From the NCBI RefSeq assembly GCF_012843435.1, contig NZ_JABAFC010000023.1, forward strand, positions 1 through 58,004: a DNA stretch of 58,004 nt, read 5' to 3'. Made by a program: the position numbers and the translations under genes. Every line of letters starts with the position of its first letter. Position 1 is the first letter of the stretch. The notes below the pieces were generated by a model that was not told the origin of the DNA, made no database searches, and saw only the letters and a program-made list of their open reading frames with translations. Source of the DNA: Psychrobacillus sp. BL-248-WT-3. Lineage in GTDB: Bacteria > Bacillota > Bacilli > Bacillales_A > Planococcaceae. Of the stretch, positions 39,506 to 50,206 are shown piece by piece.

Positions 39506-41878
39506 ATGAAAACTATTTACGAACAAGAGCAAAAAAGAAGTTTCACATGGAGAAGGGTAGTTGAAAATATTCAAGCAAGAAAGGTCACCTTAACCTTAAT
39601 GGCGACATTCTTTGTACTTTCATTTTTCTTAGCCCAGGTTGTTCTATTCGAAGCGTCAGTACCATTTTTCTTGCCTATTTGGGCATTGGTTAGCTTAAGA
39701 TTTCAACGATTTATTCCTTGGACATTTGCAGGAGCACTATTAGGAAGCTTGACGCTTGGATTAGGGCAATTGATGATTCATGTATTTCAGGGTATTTTCT
39801 TTACGCTTCAAGGAAAGAAGCTGATAAATAAAATCCCTATTCCCTTATTTGTATTAATAGATGTCGTATTGATCCAGGTTCTTTGGCAATTCGCTTCATA
39901 TGGGGGCTCAGTTCCAGTTTCTGTTTGGTTAGCGATAGGGTACGAAGGTGTATTGAGCTTGTTCATGACAATCTTTTTGTTTCAGTTGTTCATTCCATTA
40001 CCCGAATTGATCCATAAAAAATGGACAATGGAAAGGATGGGCTCTGCTTTATTAATAGGGGCCCTAGTGCTAACTGGTATGTCATCCTTTATCATTGGTT
40101 ATGTTTCGGTTCCATTAATACTTGCACACCTAGTAATTGCTGTTGCTGCCGCGGTAGGAGGTGTTCAACTTTCTACTGTTGTGGCAGTCCTGGCGGGCAC
40201 GGTATTAAGTATTTCCACCTTAAGCTTTAGTGGAATGATTGCGGTTTATGCCTTGACCGGCTTCTTAGCGGGTCTCCATAAGAGATTTGGCAGGCTCTGG
40301 CAGGCATTCAGTATGCTTGGAGCCACATTTTTCTTTCTGCTATATGATCGAACGTTACCCTTAGATTCGGTTTATATCGGCTCATTGGTAGCGGCCTCGC
40401 TAATCTTTTTTATGATTCCTTCTGCATGGATTAAGGATTTGAAGGAACAGCTTTATCCTGACACGACGCATGTCTTATTGAGAAGACAGAAGTGGATGAC
40501 TGAAAAGGTGAATCATCAGTTACAGGAATTTCAACACTTTGTGGATTTCATTACGCGTTTTATATCAGATCGATTTGAACCTAAAGCAGCAAGTGAGGAG
40601 AGGGTAGAAGCATTAGTAACTTGTCAGTCTTGTTTTCATTATGAAAAATGTTGGGGGGCAAAATCAAACGGCATACCGAGTCTAATTCAACAATGGGAGG
40701 AGCAACCTAAAAAAGCGAGGATACAGTTAGAAAAGAAAATGCAGTTTAAATGCGTTAAACCATTACAAATAATGCACGAATTAAAGGAGAGGGAGGCGAA
40801 AAGAAAGCTAGCCTATGAAATGCAGCATGGCAAAAAGATGTTTGCCTTAAAATTGAGAGATATGGGAAATCATATGAGTGAGCTGATGAACAACTTAGAA
40901 AATAATGTTGCGTTGTATACATCCCAGGAGGAAGAGGTGAAACAGAAATTTCAGCAATGCAATATTCCGTTTTATCAAATAGATGTATTGAACATTGATG
41001 TGGGTCAGATGGAGGTAGTCTGCTGTTTGCCAATAGAAGCAAGAGGTAAAATGATAGGGGAAAGGTTAATAATTCCGATTTTATATGAGCTATGGAAGGA
41101 GCCTTTTGAAATAACTTCGATGAAAGAAGTTCATCACCCATATGAACATATTCAAGTATCATTTAAATCTTCTGTCCGATTTAGTGTTTCACACGATATA
41201 TTTACTTCTTCTAGTAAAAATACAATCTATTCAGGAGATGCACATGCCGTTTTCCAGCTACACCCGGGGTTATTAGCTGTTATCTTATCGGATGGGATGG
41301 GTAATAATGTAGAGGCACATAGGGAAAGTAGGAGGGTAATGCAGTTTATGAGGGAATGTCTTCATAAGAAAATGGATCCTGAGACAACTATGCATACATT
41401 GCATTATATGATGAGTCTACAAGATGACTCAGATAGCTATGCTACGGTAGATCTGGCTTTAATAGATTTACAAAAGGGAGAGTTGTGGTCCTGGAAAGCT
41501 GGTAGTATGTCTACGTATCTAATTCGAGGTAATGAGATGCGTAAAATTGAAAGTAAGCATGTGCCATTTGGCTTTTTGCCTACTTTTTCAATAGAGGCGA
41601 AAAAGGTCGATATTAAAGATGGAGATATATTATTAATGCTATCAGATGGTGTGTTTTCAGCAAATACAACAATAGAAAAACAGGAGGCCTACTACAAAAA
41701 GGTGTTACAGGACCCTACAATGAGTGCAGAAAAATTTGTGAAGATTTTAGAGGAAACCTACTCATTGCCAGGAGATGATAGAACTGTAATCTTTATGCAG
41801 GTGAAGCATGCTGTACCGGAATGGTCGATATTTTCACCAAGACAAGCCGCAAAATTTCAAGAAAAAATGGTACACTAG
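39506..41878 (+). CDS. spoIIE: Stage II sporulation phosphatase SpoIIE
   Basis: 790 aa. N-terminal membrane region with about ten helices (residues ~25-310), central FtsZ-interacting/oligomerisation domain, C-terminal PP2C phosphatase with Asp in LSDGMGNN (about 595) and LLMLSDGVFSANT (about 712). It dephosphorylates SpoIIAA~P to activate sigma-F and acts at the polar septum. ATG 39506 follows AGGGAGGA; frame from 39485 unsupported. Slightly shorter than B. subtilis SpoIIE (827 aa). Confidence 0.96.
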   Translation: MKTIYEQEQKRSFTWRRVVENIQARKVTLTLMATFFVLSFFLAQVVLFEASVPFFLPIWALVSLRFQRFIPWTFAGALLGSLTLGLGQLMIHVFQGIFFTLQGKKLINKIPIPLFVLIDVVLIQVLWQFASYGGSVPVSVWLAIGYEGVLSLFMTIFLFQLFIPLPELIHKKWTMERMGSALLIGALVLTGMSSFIIGYVSVPLILAHLVIAVAAAVGGVQLSTVVAVLAGTVLSISTLSFSGMIAVYALTGFLAGLHKRFGRLWQAFSMLGATFFFLLYDRTLPLDSVYIGSLVAASLIFFMIPSAWIKDLKEQLYPDTTHVLLRRQKWMTEKVNHQLQEFQHFVDFITRFISDRFEPKAASEERVEALVTCQSCFHYEKCWGAKSNGIPSLIQQWEEQPKKARIQLEKKMQFKCVKPLQIMHELKEREAKRKLAYEMQHGKKMFALKLRDMGNHMSELMNNLENNVALYTSQEEEVKQKFQQCNIPFYQIDVLNIDVGQMEVVCCLPIEARGKMIGERLIIPILYELWKEPFEITSMKEVHHPYEHIQVSFKSSVRFSVSHDIFTSSSKNTIYSGDAHAVFQLHPGLLAVILSDGMGNNVEAHRESRRVMQFMRECLHKKMDPETTMHTLHYMMSLQDDSDSYATVDLALIDLQKGELWSWKAGSMSTYLIRGNEMRKIESKHVPFGFLPTFSIEAKKVDIKDGDILLMLSDGVFSANTTIEKQEAYYKKVLQDPTMSAEKFVKILEETYSLPGDDRTVIFMQVKHAVPEWSIFSPRQAAKFQEKMVH

Positions 41879-41945
41879 ACTAGTATAAATGTTTATAGAG
41901 AAGTGAATTATGAAGATAGATTATTTTTAAGGGAGAGATGAGAAG

Positions 41946-43337
41946 ATGCATCCATTCGTTCGAAAGGTGAAGCAATATATAGACCAGCACCGATTGATTG
42001 AAGAAAAAGAGCGTCTTCTTATCGCTTGTTCTGGCGGTACAGACTCTGTTGCAGTGGTACTAGCCATGAGGGAACTTGCGGTTTTTTACAGTTGTGAGCT
42101 TGGTATTGTTCATACAGATCATCAATTGCGTGGAAAAGAGTCTGCCGAGGACCTCGAATTCGTCAAGGAATTAGCTAATCGTTTAAAACTTCCTTTCTAT
42201 TCTGCTGCGTTAGAGGTGATGAGTAGAGTAGAACAAGAAGGGGGAAATGTTCAAGTTATTTGTAGGCAGGAGCGTTATTCCTTTTTCGATGAGGTGATGG
42301 AAACCTATAATTATAACAAGCTTTTGTTGGGACACCATGCAGATGACCAAATAGAAAATGTCTTGATGTCGTTAATAAGAGGTACTATTAGCTCCACGAT
42401 AACGGGGATTCCAAAAAAGAGACCTTTTTCAAGTGGTCAAATAATCCGTCCTTTTTTAGGTGTTACAAAGCAAGAGATTGCAACCTATCTAAAGGACCAA
42501 CAACAACTTCATAGACATGACCCAAGCAATGACAAACATACATATACAAGAAATCGAATTCGCCATCGATTAGTGCCTCTCTTGAAAGAAGAAAATCCAA
42601 ATATAAGCGATCGCATAATGCATTTTGTAGAGAAACAGCTTCAGGATGAAAAGTACCTTCAAGAGATAGCGGCCAAAAAGTATGAACAGCTTGTGACGGT
42701 TAATGAGGAAGGGGCATTGGTTATAGATTCTCTAAGCTTTTCTACAGTTCCCATTGCTTTACAAAGAAGAGTGATTCTACTACTATTAGAGTATCTATAC
42801 AAAAACTCCGATATACTACTTAACGATCGATTGATTGAATCCATTCTCGCCGCTTGCAATAATCATGAAGGTAATGAGGTATTACACTTACCAAATGCTT
42901 TTCATCTCACTCGCCATTACAACCACATACAATTTAGCGCTCATAAAACGGCACCTGTTATACGTGGGGAATTTGTTTTGTCGGAAGATTGTTGGATCAA
43001 TTGCGGTGCTGGCTTTTCCATCTACTTAACGCGAAACTTAACAGACGATCTTTCCCAAGAGAAATGGTTTGTACAATTAGAAAACCACCACTTTCCGCTT
43101 TCTATAAGACAGAAGGTACAAGGTGATCGAATACGTATCAAGGGAATGTCCTCTTCTAAAAAAGTTTCCCGTTTATTTATCGATGAGAAGGTCTTACCAG
43201 AGGATAGGATGAGTTGGCCACTGCTTGTGCAAGCTAACAATGATATAATTGCAGTAATTGGCTTACGCTACGGAGAATTATTTTCAAAGCAATACAGCTC
43301 GCAGAACTATGTGATGTTTGTAAAGCGAGATAAATGA
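41946..43337 (+). CDS. tilS: tRNA(Ile)-lysidine synthetase
   Basis: 463 aa. N-type ATP pyrophosphatase with P-loop SGGTDS (residues 29-34), LGHHADDQIEN and RNRIRHRLVPLL. Modifies C34 of tRNA-Ile(CAT) to lysidine. In B. subtilis yabS and yabT separate spoIIE and tilS; here only 67 nt do. hpt follows 15 nt later. Confidence 0.95.
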   Translation: MHPFVRKVKQYIDQHRLIEEKERLLIACSGGTDSVAVVLAMRELAVFYSCELGIVHTDHQLRGKESAEDLEFVKELANRLKLPFYSAALEVMSRVEQEGGNVQVICRQERYSFFDEVMETYNYNKLLLGHHADDQIENVLMSLIRGTISSTITGIPKKRPFSSGQIIRPFLGVTKQEIATYLKDQQQLHRHDPSNDKHTYTRNRIRHRLVPLLKEENPNISDRIMHFVEKQLQDEKYLQEIAAKKYEQLVTVNEEGALVIDSLSFSTVPIALQRRVILLLLEYLYKNSDILLNDRLIESILAACNNHEGNEVLHLPNAFHLTRHYNHIQFSAHKTAPVIRGEFVLSEDCWINCGAGFSIYLTRNLTDDLSQEKWFVQLENHHFPLSIRQKVQGDRIRIKGMSSSKKVSRLFIDEKVLPEDRMSWPLLVQANNDIIAVIGLRYGELFSKQYSSQNYVMFVKRDK

Positions 43338-43352
43338 CTAGGGGGACTAGAA

Positions 43353-43895
43353 ATGCTAGAGAAAGATATTCTAGAGATTTTATTAACAGAAGAACAAATT
43401 CAAGAAAAAACAAATGAGCTTGGAGCTATGCTTACTGCAGATTATGCGGACCAATTTCCCCTTGCTATCGGAATTTTAAAAGGTGCAATGCCATTTATGT
43501 CTGATTTGATGAAACGAGTAGATACATACATCGAAATGGACTATATGGACGTTTCTAGCTATGGAAATGCTACTGTTTCTTCTGGTGAAGTGAAAATTGT
43601 AAAAGATTTGAATACAAGTGTAGAGGGCCGAGATATTTTAATTATTGAGGATATCATTGATAGTGGGATGACATTAAGCTATTTAGTAGATCTATTCAAG
43701 TATCGTAAAGCAAAATCTATTAAGATTGTCACATTATTGGATAAGCCGACAGGCAGAAAAGTAAAGTTAGAAGCTGATTATGTTGGTTTTATAGTTCCAG
43801 ATGCTTTTGTTGTTGGTTATGGATTAGATTACGCAGAAAAATACAGAAACTTACCGTACGTGGGTGTTCTTAAAAAAGAAGTTTACTCTTTTTAA
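43353..43895 (+). CDS. hpt: Hypoxanthine-guanine phosphoribosyltransferase
   Basis: 180 aa, PRPP motif [13 protein letters not shown], plus [12 protein letters not shown] and the C-terminal [21 protein letters not shown]. Salvages hypoxanthine and guanine. Operon with tilS. A terminator-like hairpin follows at 43937. Confidence 0.95.
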   Translation: MLEKDILEILLTEEQIQEKTNELGAMLTADYADQFPLAIGILKGAMPFMSDLMKRVDTYIEMDYMDVSSYGNATVSSGEVKIVKDLNTSVEGRDILIIEDIIDSGMTLSYLVDLFKYRKAKSIKIVTLLDKPTGRKVKLEADYVGFIVPDAFVVGYGLDYAEKYRNLPYVGVLKKEVYSF

Positions 43896-43936
43896 ATTAG
43901 AAGCTGCGAGGCTCTATGAAAGCCATTAATAGATAT

Positions 43937-43967
43937 GAACAAAGCCTTAAAATTTTGTTCTTTTTTA
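43937..43967 (+). terminator. Intrinsic terminator after hpt
   Basis: GAACAAA (43937) / TTTGTTC (43954-43960) with a partly self-complementary loop, then six T. Confidence 0.7.
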
Positions 43968-44049
43968 GAAGGCTTTTCATTGTACGCCAAAAAAAACGTA
44001 TGTTAAGATAATCATTAGTTTTTCTGTTTACCTTGTGAGGAGGCTAGGA

Positions 44050-46083
44050 ATGAATCGAGCATTGCGCTACGCCATATTGTATTTATTGATATTTTTTGTG
44101 ATTGTAGGAATATTTGCTACGTTCAATACAAATAATACCCCTACTAAAAATATTCGTTATGATGAATTTATGACTTCACTTTCAAAAGGTGATGTTACTA
44201 GCTTTTCAATGCAACCTGAACAAGGAGTTTACTTTATAGAAGGTTCTATGAAGGGCTATGAAGAAGGAGAAAAGTTTTTAACTAAACTTCCTTACAATAG
44301 TGAAAAAGTGCTAGAGAGAATAGATTCACTAGCAACTGCAAATAATGTACAAATTGATGTTATTGAAACTTCAAAAACTAGTGGCTGGGTACAGTTCTTT
44401 ACCGGTCTACTTCCTTTCTTGATTATCATCATTTTATTCTTCTTCTTATTGAGCCAATCTCAAGGCGGTGGTAACCGTGTGATGAACTTCGGTAAGAGTA
44501 AAGCAAAACTGTATGATAACGACAAGAAAAAAGTGAAATTCCCAGATGTTGCTGGGGCAGATGAAGAAAAAGCAGAGTTAGTAGAAGTTGTAGACTTCTT
44601 GAAAGATCCACGCAAGTTTGTAGAAATTGGAGCACGTATACCTAAAGGGATTCTTTTAGTAGGTCCTCCAGGTACTGGTAAAACGTTACTAGCACGTGCT
44701 GTAGCTGGTGAAGCAGGAGTGCCATTCTTCTCTATTAGTGGTTCTGACTTCGTAGAGATGTTCGTTGGGGTCGGTGCATCCCGCGTACGTGATTTGTTTG
44801 AAAATGCAAAGAAAAATGCGCCTTGTATTATTTTCATAGATGAAATTGATGCAGTTGGTCGTCAACGTGGAGCAGGTCTTGGTGGCGGTCACGATGAGCG
44901 TGAGCAAACACTAAACCAATTACTTGTTGAGATGGATGGTTTTGGAGCTAACGAAGGTATTATTATCATCGCAGCTACAAACAGACCAGACATTCTAGAC
45001 CCGGCTCTTCTACGTCCTGGACGTTTTGACCGTCAAATTACAGTAGGTCGCCCAGATGTTAAAGGTCGCGAAGCAGTGCTTCAAGTACATGCACGCAACA
45101 AGCCTTTAGATGATACGGTGGATTTGAAAGCAATTGCTCAACGTACACCAGGATTCTCTGGAGCAGATTTAGAAAATCTTCTAAATGAAGCTGCCCTGGT
45201 AGCTGCTAGAAGAAACAAAACAAAAATTGATATGTCAGACATTGATGAAGCAACAGACCGAGTTATTGCTGGACCAGCTAAATCTGGGAAAGTAATATCT
45301 CCAAAAGAACGTAAAATTGTTGCCTTCCATGAGGCTGGACACGTAGTAGTAGGTTTAACACTAGATGACGCAGAAGTCGTTCATAAAGTAACTATTGTAC
45401 CTCGTGGCCAAGCTGGTGGATATGCGGTAATGCTTCCAAAAGAAGATCGTTACTTCATGACTAAACCAGAGCTTTTGGATAAAGTTTCAGGATTACTTGG
45501 TGGTCGTGTTGCCGAGGATATCGTCTTTGGAGAAGTTTCTACAGGAGCTCATAATGACTTCCAACGTGCTACTGGTATCGTCAGAAAAATGGTTACGGAA
45601 TATGGTATGAGTGACAAGCTAGGACCAATGCAATTTGGTCAAACTCAAGGAGGAAATGTCTTCCTAGGTCGTGACTTTAACTCAGAGCAAAATTATTCCG
45701 ATAAGATTGCATATGAAATTGATCATGAGATGCAAACGATGATCAAAGAGCAATACGAACGAACTAAACAGATCTTAACAGAGAAACGTGATTTGTTAGA
45801 TTTAATCGCAAATACGTTATTAGATGTTGAAACGTTAGATGCTGCTCAAATTTTACATTTACAAGAGCATGGAACACTACCTGTTCGTGAATACGATCAA
45901 AACGATCAAAAGGTTGATTTGAGTAAGGAAAAGGATTCCGATGCTACAGGAGCTTCTTCTGATCCGACAATCGGTGATTTACCATCAGAAAAAGGCACGT
46001 CTCATGAGACAGGTCCTATTCTAGAAGAACGTACAGATAGTACTTCAGATCCAATTCAAGAAAAACGTCCAACTGATAAATAA
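44050..46083 (+). CDS. ftsH: ATP-dependent zinc metalloprotease FtsH
   Basis: 677 aa. Two membrane helices flank an external domain (about 8-28 and 113-133). AAA+ Walker A GPPGTGKT (205-212), [17 protein letters not shown] pore region, SRH, and zinc motif HEAGH (427-431). Acidic C-terminal tail. Degrades membrane and regulatory proteins. ATG 44050 follows GAGGAGG. A strong terminator follows. Confidence 0.97.
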   Translation: MNRALRYAILYLLIFFVIVGIFATFNTNNTPTKNIRYDEFMTSLSKGDVTSFSMQPEQGVYFIEGSMKGYEEGEKFLTKLPYNSEKVLERIDSLATANNVQIDVIETSKTSGWVQFFTGLLPFLIIIILFFFLLSQSQGGGNRVMNFGKSKAKLYDNDKKKVKFPDVAGADEEKAELVEVVDFLKDPRKFVEIGARIPKGILLVGPPGTGKTLLARAVAGEAGVPFFSISGSDFVEMFVGVGASRVRDLFENAKKNAPCIIFIDEIDAVGRQRGAGLGGGHDEREQTLNQLLVEMDGFGANEGIIIIAATNRPDILDPALLRPGRFDRQITVGRPDVKGREAVLQVHARNKPLDDTVDLKAIAQRTPGFSGADLENLLNEAALVAARRNKTKIDMSDIDEATDRVIAGPAKSGKVISPKERKIVAFHEAGHVVVGLTLDDAEVVHKVTIVPRGQAGGYAVMLPKEDRYFMTKPELLDKVSGLLGGRVAEDIVFGEVSTGAHNDFQRATGIVRKMVTEYGMSDKLGPMQFGQTQGGNVFLGRDFNSEQNYSDKIAYEIDHEMQTMIKEQYERTKQILTEKRDLLDLIANTLLDVETLDAAQILHLQEHGTLPVREYDQNDQKVDLSKEKDSDATGASSDPTIGDLPSEKGTSHETGPILEERTDSTSDPIQEKRPTDK

Positions 46084-46090
46084 AATATAT

Positions 46091-46133
46091 AGCTGAGTGA
46101 TTTTCGTCTTTAGGCGAGTCACTCAGCTTTTTT
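46091..46133 (+). terminator. Intrinsic terminator after ftsH
   Basis: AGCTGAGTGA (46091-46100) / TCACTCAGCT (46119-46128), then T. Confidence 0.9.
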
Positions 46134-46193
46134 ATTTCTCGGGAAATATGGTATGATGTGTTGGAAATCTACGTAAAAGTGAGGAAAATCTTC

Positions 46194-46976
46194 ATGATAC
46201 TTGTGCTTGATACAGGAAATACAAATATTGTCCTAGGAATTTACCATAATGATCAGCTGATTCATCACTGGAGAATGGAGACGGACCGTCGTAAAACAGA
46301 GGATGAGTTCGGGATGCAGGTCAAAGCACTCTTTTCTCATGTTAATATAACTTTCGAACAAATAGAAGGTATTATCATTTCCTCAGTAGTGCCGCCAATT
46401 ATGTTCTCCTTAGAAGCGATGTGTAAGAAGTATTTTGGTATAAAACCCTTAGTTGTAGGTCCCGGTGTAAAGACGGGATTGAATATAAAATATGAAAATC
46501 CTCGTGAAGTCGGTGCCGATCGTATTGTTAATGCAGTAGCAGCTATTCATGAATATGGAGCACCTTTAATTATTGTGGACTTTGGTACTGCAACCACTTA
46601 CTGTTATGTAAATGAAAAAGGTGAATACTTGGGTGGTGCTATAGCTCCGGGAATCGGTATTTCAACAGAAGCATTATTTGAAAAGGCTAGTAAGCTTCCT
46701 AGAATAGAACTTACAACTCCAGAGCATGTAATCGGCAAAAATACAGTTTCCGCCATGCAATCTGGTATCGTATTTGGATACGTTGGGCAAGTGGAGGGCA
46801 TTGTAAATAGGATGAAAAAAGTTTCTAAAGTGAATCCTAAAGTTATATCTACAGGAGGACTTGCTCCTTTAATAGGTAATGAAACAACGATTATGGATAT
46901 GATTGATCCTTTTCTTACGTTAAAAGGATTGTATTTAATTTATCAACGAAATATAGATGAAAGAGGTATGAGATAA
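46194..46976 (+). CDS. coaX: Type III pantothenate kinase
   Basis: 260 aa. ASKHA-fold motifs [13 protein letters not shown] at the start and [11 protein letters not shown] in the middle. First step of CoA synthesis. ATG 46194 is chosen because family members begin at [11 protein letters not shown] and GAGGAAA is upstream. hslO begins right after the stop. Confidence 0.95.
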   Translation: MILVLDTGNTNIVLGIYHNDQLIHHWRMETDRRKTEDEFGMQVKALFSHVNITFEQIEGIIISSVVPPIMFSLEAMCKKYFGIKPLVVGPGVKTGLNIKYENPREVGADRIVNAVAAIHEYGAPLIIVDFGTATTYCYVNEKGEYLGGAIAPGIGISTEALFEKASKLPRIELTTPEHVIGKNTVSAMQSGIVFGYVGQVEGIVNRMKKVSKVNPKVISTGGLAPLIGNETTIMDMIDPFLTLKGLYLIYQRNIDERGMR

Positions 46977-47858
46977 ATGAATGATTATTTAGTTAGAGCT
47001 TTAGCTTTTGAAGGAAGTGTTAGAGCATTTGCAGTTCGCACAACAGGTACGGTAGGTGAGGCACAGCAGCGTCATCAAACGTGGCCAACTGCTTCTGCCG
47101 CATTAGGTAGATCTATGACCGCTGCAGTTATGATGGGAGCAATGTTAAAGGGTGACGATAAGTTAACAGTTAAAGTAGAAGGAAACGGTCCTATTGGTCC
47201 TATGATCATCGATAGCAATGCTAAAGGTGAGGTGCGTGGATATGTAACAAATCCTCAAGTACATTTCGACTTAAACTCAGTAGGTAAGCTTGATGTTCGT
47301 CGTGCAGTTGGAACAGAGGGTACTTTAACAATTGTCAAAGATCTAGGAATGCGAGATTTCTTCACGGGACAAGTACCAATAGTTTCTGGAGAAATTGCAG
47401 AGGATTTCACTTACTATTACGCTATTTCAGAACAAGTTCCGTCCTCAGTAGGTCTAGGAGTATTGGTTAACCCAGACAACTCCATTTTGGCTGCTGGTGG
47501 GTTTATCATTCAGTTATTACCAGGGACAGATGACGAGACTATTACAATTATAGAAGAACATTTAAATAAGATGGAGCCGGTGTCTAAGTTAATCGAAAGA
47601 GGATTGACTCCAGAGGAACTATTATTTGAAATTCTTGGGAAAGAAAACGTTCAAATATTAAATGAGATGCCAGTACAGTTTGAATGTAATTGCTCTAAAG
47701 ATCGATTTGGTAGTGCAATTATCAGTCTTGGGGAAAGTGAAATCCGGGACATGATTGAAGAAGATGGTGGTGCTGAGGCTCAATGTCATTTTTGTATGGA
47801 AAAATATAATTACTCAGTAAATGAATTGGAGTCTTTTATCGATGAAATCAATTCATAA
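46977..47858 (+). CDS. hslO: Redox-regulated chaperone Hsp33
   Basis: 293 aa with the zinc/redox switch CNC (Cys 237, 239) and CHFC (270, 273) intact. Holdase activated by oxidative unfolding. Starts at the base after the coaX stop; overlaps the downstream gene by 17 nt, so the three are one operon. Confidence 0.96.
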   Translation: MNDYLVRALAFEGSVRAFAVRTTGTVGEAQQRHQTWPTASAALGRSMTAAVMMGAMLKGDDKLTVKVEGNGPIGPMIIDSNAKGEVRGYVTNPQVHFDLNSVGKLDVRRAVGTEGTLTIVKDLGMRDFFTGQVPIVSGEIAEDFTYYYAISEQVPSSVGLGVLVNPDNSILAAGGFIIQLLPGTDDETITIIEEHLNKMEPVSKLIERGLTPEELLFEILGKENVQILNEMPVQFECNCSKDRFGSAIISLGESEIRDMIEEDGGAEAQCHFCMEKYNYSVNELESFIDEINS

Positions 47859-48771
47859 TAATGTTCCAACTCAACCTAAACGACGTTTAAAAACGAAACC
47901 GGTACTTATTGTACTAGGTATACTTTTACTTGGAAACTTACTTTGGTTTATAGCTTGGTTAATACCAAATGATCAACAAGCAAAGGCATCCGAAGAAGTC
48001 GCTTCAGTTGATGGAAAGATTATTACGAAAGAGCAATGGATGGCTTCCATGGAAACAATTTATGGAAAAGAAGTATTATTAGATATGGTAAACGCAGAAG
48101 TCATGGAGGCTGCTGCGAAGAAAAACGATATTAAAGTAACGGACGCAGAGATAGATCTGGAGCTAGCGCTTATTAGGTCCACAAGGGAAGGTACAGACAC
48201 TTCCCTTCAAGCATATGACGATGAGATATTACGAAAGAAAATTCGATCTCGCCTTATTTTAGAGAAGGTATTAGCAAAAGATGTTAATGTAAAGGAAAAG
48301 GATATAAAGGATTTCTATGAAAATAATAAAAATCTATATAATATCCCAACTTCCTACCGTACTAGCGTTATTTACGTGGCTACAGAAGAGGAAGGGAAAG
48401 CTGTTTTAAAAGAACTCAAGGATGAATCGTCCTTTGATGGTCTGGCAAGAGAGCGTTCGACAGATCCAAGTTCTGCAAGCTTAGGTGGAGACGTGGGTTA
48501 TATCTCTAAAGGTACTGATTCGATAGATGAAGCTTTAGTTGAGGCATTAGAGAAAGTTAAAGAAGGAAAGACTAGCGGAGTTATCGCTCTTAAGGATGGC
48601 CGTTATGCAATAGCACTTGTAAAGGATATATTTGAAGGACAAGCATTCTCTTATGAGAAAGTAGAAGGTCATATAAAGAGAGAGTTGGCACTAAGTCAAA
48701 TACATCAATCTGTAACACAAGAATCATTCTGGCAGGAATATAAAGCAGAATGGATATATGGCGAACAGTAA
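47842..48771 (+). CDS. yacD: PrsA-like peptidyl-prolyl cis-trans isomerase (YacD)
   Basis: 309 aa. One N-terminal membrane helix (about 22-42) without a lipobox Cys, a SurA_N-like helical region, then a parvulin rotamase domain (about 160-250: [43 protein letters not shown]). Membrane-anchored extracytoplasmic foldase. ATG 47842 has GGAG 10 nt upstream; ATG 47821 has none. Confidence 0.88.
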   Translation: MKSIHNNVPTQPKRRLKTKPVLIVLGILLLGNLLWFIAWLIPNDQQAKASEEVASVDGKIITKEQWMASMETIYGKEVLLDMVNAEVMEAAAKKNDIKVTDAEIDLELALIRSTREGTDTSLQAYDDEILRKKIRSRLILEKVLAKDVNVKEKDIKDFYENNKNLYNIPTSYRTSVIYVATEEEGKAVLKELKDESSFDGLARERSTDPSSASLGGDVGYISKGTDSIDEALVEALEKVKEGKTSGVIALKDGRYAIALVKDIFEGQAFSYEKVEGHIKRELALSQIHQSVTQESFWQEYKAEWIYGEQ

Positions 48772-48787
48772 AAATAAGACTTTAAAC

Positions 48788-48833
48788 CGCCCTCCAGTGT
48801 TGGATGAATCTAACATTGGAGGGCGTTTTTTTT
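48788..48833 (+). terminator. Intrinsic terminator after yacD
   Basis: CGCCCTCCA (48788-48796) / TGGAGGGCG (48817-48825), extended by inner pairs, then eight T. Confidence 0.93.
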
Positions 48834-48992
48834 AGACGACGCAAGAGATTGTCGGGAATATACCATGCTGCTACTCGAAATGGATTCATTTTTGAAAACA
48901 AATGTATATAAGAGTCTAAAGTCCCGTAGAATATATAGGACAAGAATTTAAATTTTTGTTTGTACTGTAGTAAAAGGGGTAGGTTAGTAATT

Positions 48993-49022
48993 ATGGAAAT
49001 GTGTGTGAACTGCTTATTTTAA
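48993..49022 (+). CDS. Possible Cys-containing leader peptide before cysK
   Basis: ATG GAA ATG TGT GTG AAC TGC TTA TTT TAA encodes MEMCVNCLF, two Cys in nine residues, with AAAGGGG and GGTAGG upstream. It sits about 130 bp before cysK. Downstream hairpins exist (CTGT/ACAG near 49061-49077; GATTGATA..TAGG/CCTATCAATC near 49087-49124), but no U-tract terminator. A sigma-A promoter at 49070 would bypass it. May be chance. Confidence 0.25.
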   Translation: MEMCVNCLF

Positions 49023-49069
49023 AAGAGTAGTCAATAATAAAATTTACTTTATTTGGCGAACTGTATTAA

Positions 49070-49099
49070 TTGACAGTAGTTCTCAAAGATTGATATGAT
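49070..49099 (+). promoter_or_regulatory. Sigma-A promoter of cysK
   Basis: TTGACA (49070-49075), 18-bp spacer, TATGAT (49094-49099), about 45 nt before the cysK start. The rest of 48834-49069 shows no gene; I could not confirm a CymR box. Confidence 0.65.
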
Positions 49100-49149
49100 A
49101 TAGGAAATAAAACCTATCAATCAAGTAGGGATTAGGAGTGAATCGTAGA

Positions 49150-50073
49150 ATGGCAAAATTAGCGAATAGTGTAGCAGATTTAATAGGTAAAACACCGATT
49201 GTTAAATTAAACAGAGTGACTAGCCCAGAAGATGCTGAGGTTTATGTGAAATTAGAATATTTTAACCCTGGAAGCAGTGTAAAAGATCGTATTGCTCTAG
49301 CAATGATTGAAAATGCTGAAAAAGAAGGCAAATTAAATGCAGAAAGCACAATTATTGAGCCTACAAGTGGTAACACAGGAATCGGGCTAGCAATGATTGC
49401 GTCAGCAAAAGGATATAAAGCTGTATTAGTAATGCCAGACACAATGAGCTTAGAGCGTAGAAATTTACTTCGTGCATATGGTGCTGAATTAGTGTTAACA
49501 CCTGGAGCTGATGGTATGAAGGGTGCAATTGCGAAGGCGCTAGAACTATCGAATGAAAACGGTTGGTTTATGCCACAACAATTTAATAACCCTGCAAACC
49601 CAGAGGTACACCGTTTAACAACTGGTCCTGAAATTGTAGAAGCATTTGACCAATTAGATGGATTTGTTGCTGGAATCGGTACTGGTGGTACAATTACAGG
49701 TGCTGGTGGCGTGTTAAAGGAAAAATTCCCGAATATCCACATTGCTGCAGTTGAACCAAAAGATTCAAGTGTCCTTTCTGGTGGTAAACCAGGACCGCAT
49801 AAAATTCAAGGGATTGGCGCTGGCTTTGTACCAGAAGTATTAGATACTAAGTTATATGATTCCATTATTCAAGTTTCTAACGAGGATGCTTATGCTACTT
49901 CTCGTGAAGTTGCTAAAAGTGAAGGAATCTTAGGTGGAGTATCTGCAGGTGCTGCTATTTATGGAGCGCTTCAGTTAGCGAAACAACTTGGTAAAGGGAA
50001 AAAAGTTCTTGCAGTTATCCCTGACAACGGGGAACGTTACTTGAGTACACCTCTTTATCAATTTGAAGACTAA
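49150..50073 (+). CDS. cysK: Cysteine synthase A
   Basis: 307 aa. PLP Lys 45 in SSVKDR, substrate loop PTSGNTG, phosphate-binding GTGGT. Condenses O-acetylserine with sulfide; in Bacillus it also contacts the CymR repressor. ATG 49150 is 11 nt after GGAG; GTG 49138 abuts the site. Terminator at 50118. Confidence 0.95.
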   Translation: MAKLANSVADLIGKTPIVKLNRVTSPEDAEVYVKLEYFNPGSSVKDRIALAMIENAEKEGKLNAESTIIEPTSGNTGIGLAMIASAKGYKAVLVMPDTMSLERRNLLRAYGAELVLTPGADGMKGAIAKALELSNENGWFMPQQFNNPANPEVHRLTTGPEIVEAFDQLDGFVAGIGTGGTITGAGGVLKEKFPNIHIAAVEPKDSSVLSGGKPGPHKIQGIGAGFVPEVLDTKLYDSIIQVSNEDAYATSREVAKSEGILGGVSAGAAIYGALQLAKQLGKGKKVLAVIPDNGERYLSTPLYQFED

Positions 50074-50117
50074 TTTATATATGTTTCGAAAGTTAATTTC
50101 ATAAGAGTTGATGTAAC

Positions 50118-50149
50118 GAGAGGGAGTTTGTTTACTTCCTCTCTTTTTT
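50118..50149 (+). terminator. Intrinsic terminator after cysK
   Basis: GAGAGGGAGT (50118-50127) / ACTTCCTCTC (50134-50143), one G-U pair, then T. Confidence 0.88.
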
Positions 50150-50206
50150 GTGGCAAAAAGTAACAGTTTCACGTTAAGATGAAGTCAGATTGTTTTTAGG
50201 GGGGAA

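Noticed and set aside
48834-49069. CymR operator before cysK
   Set aside because: An AT-rich stretch with AAGAATTTAAATT partly resembles the motif, but not well enough to call.
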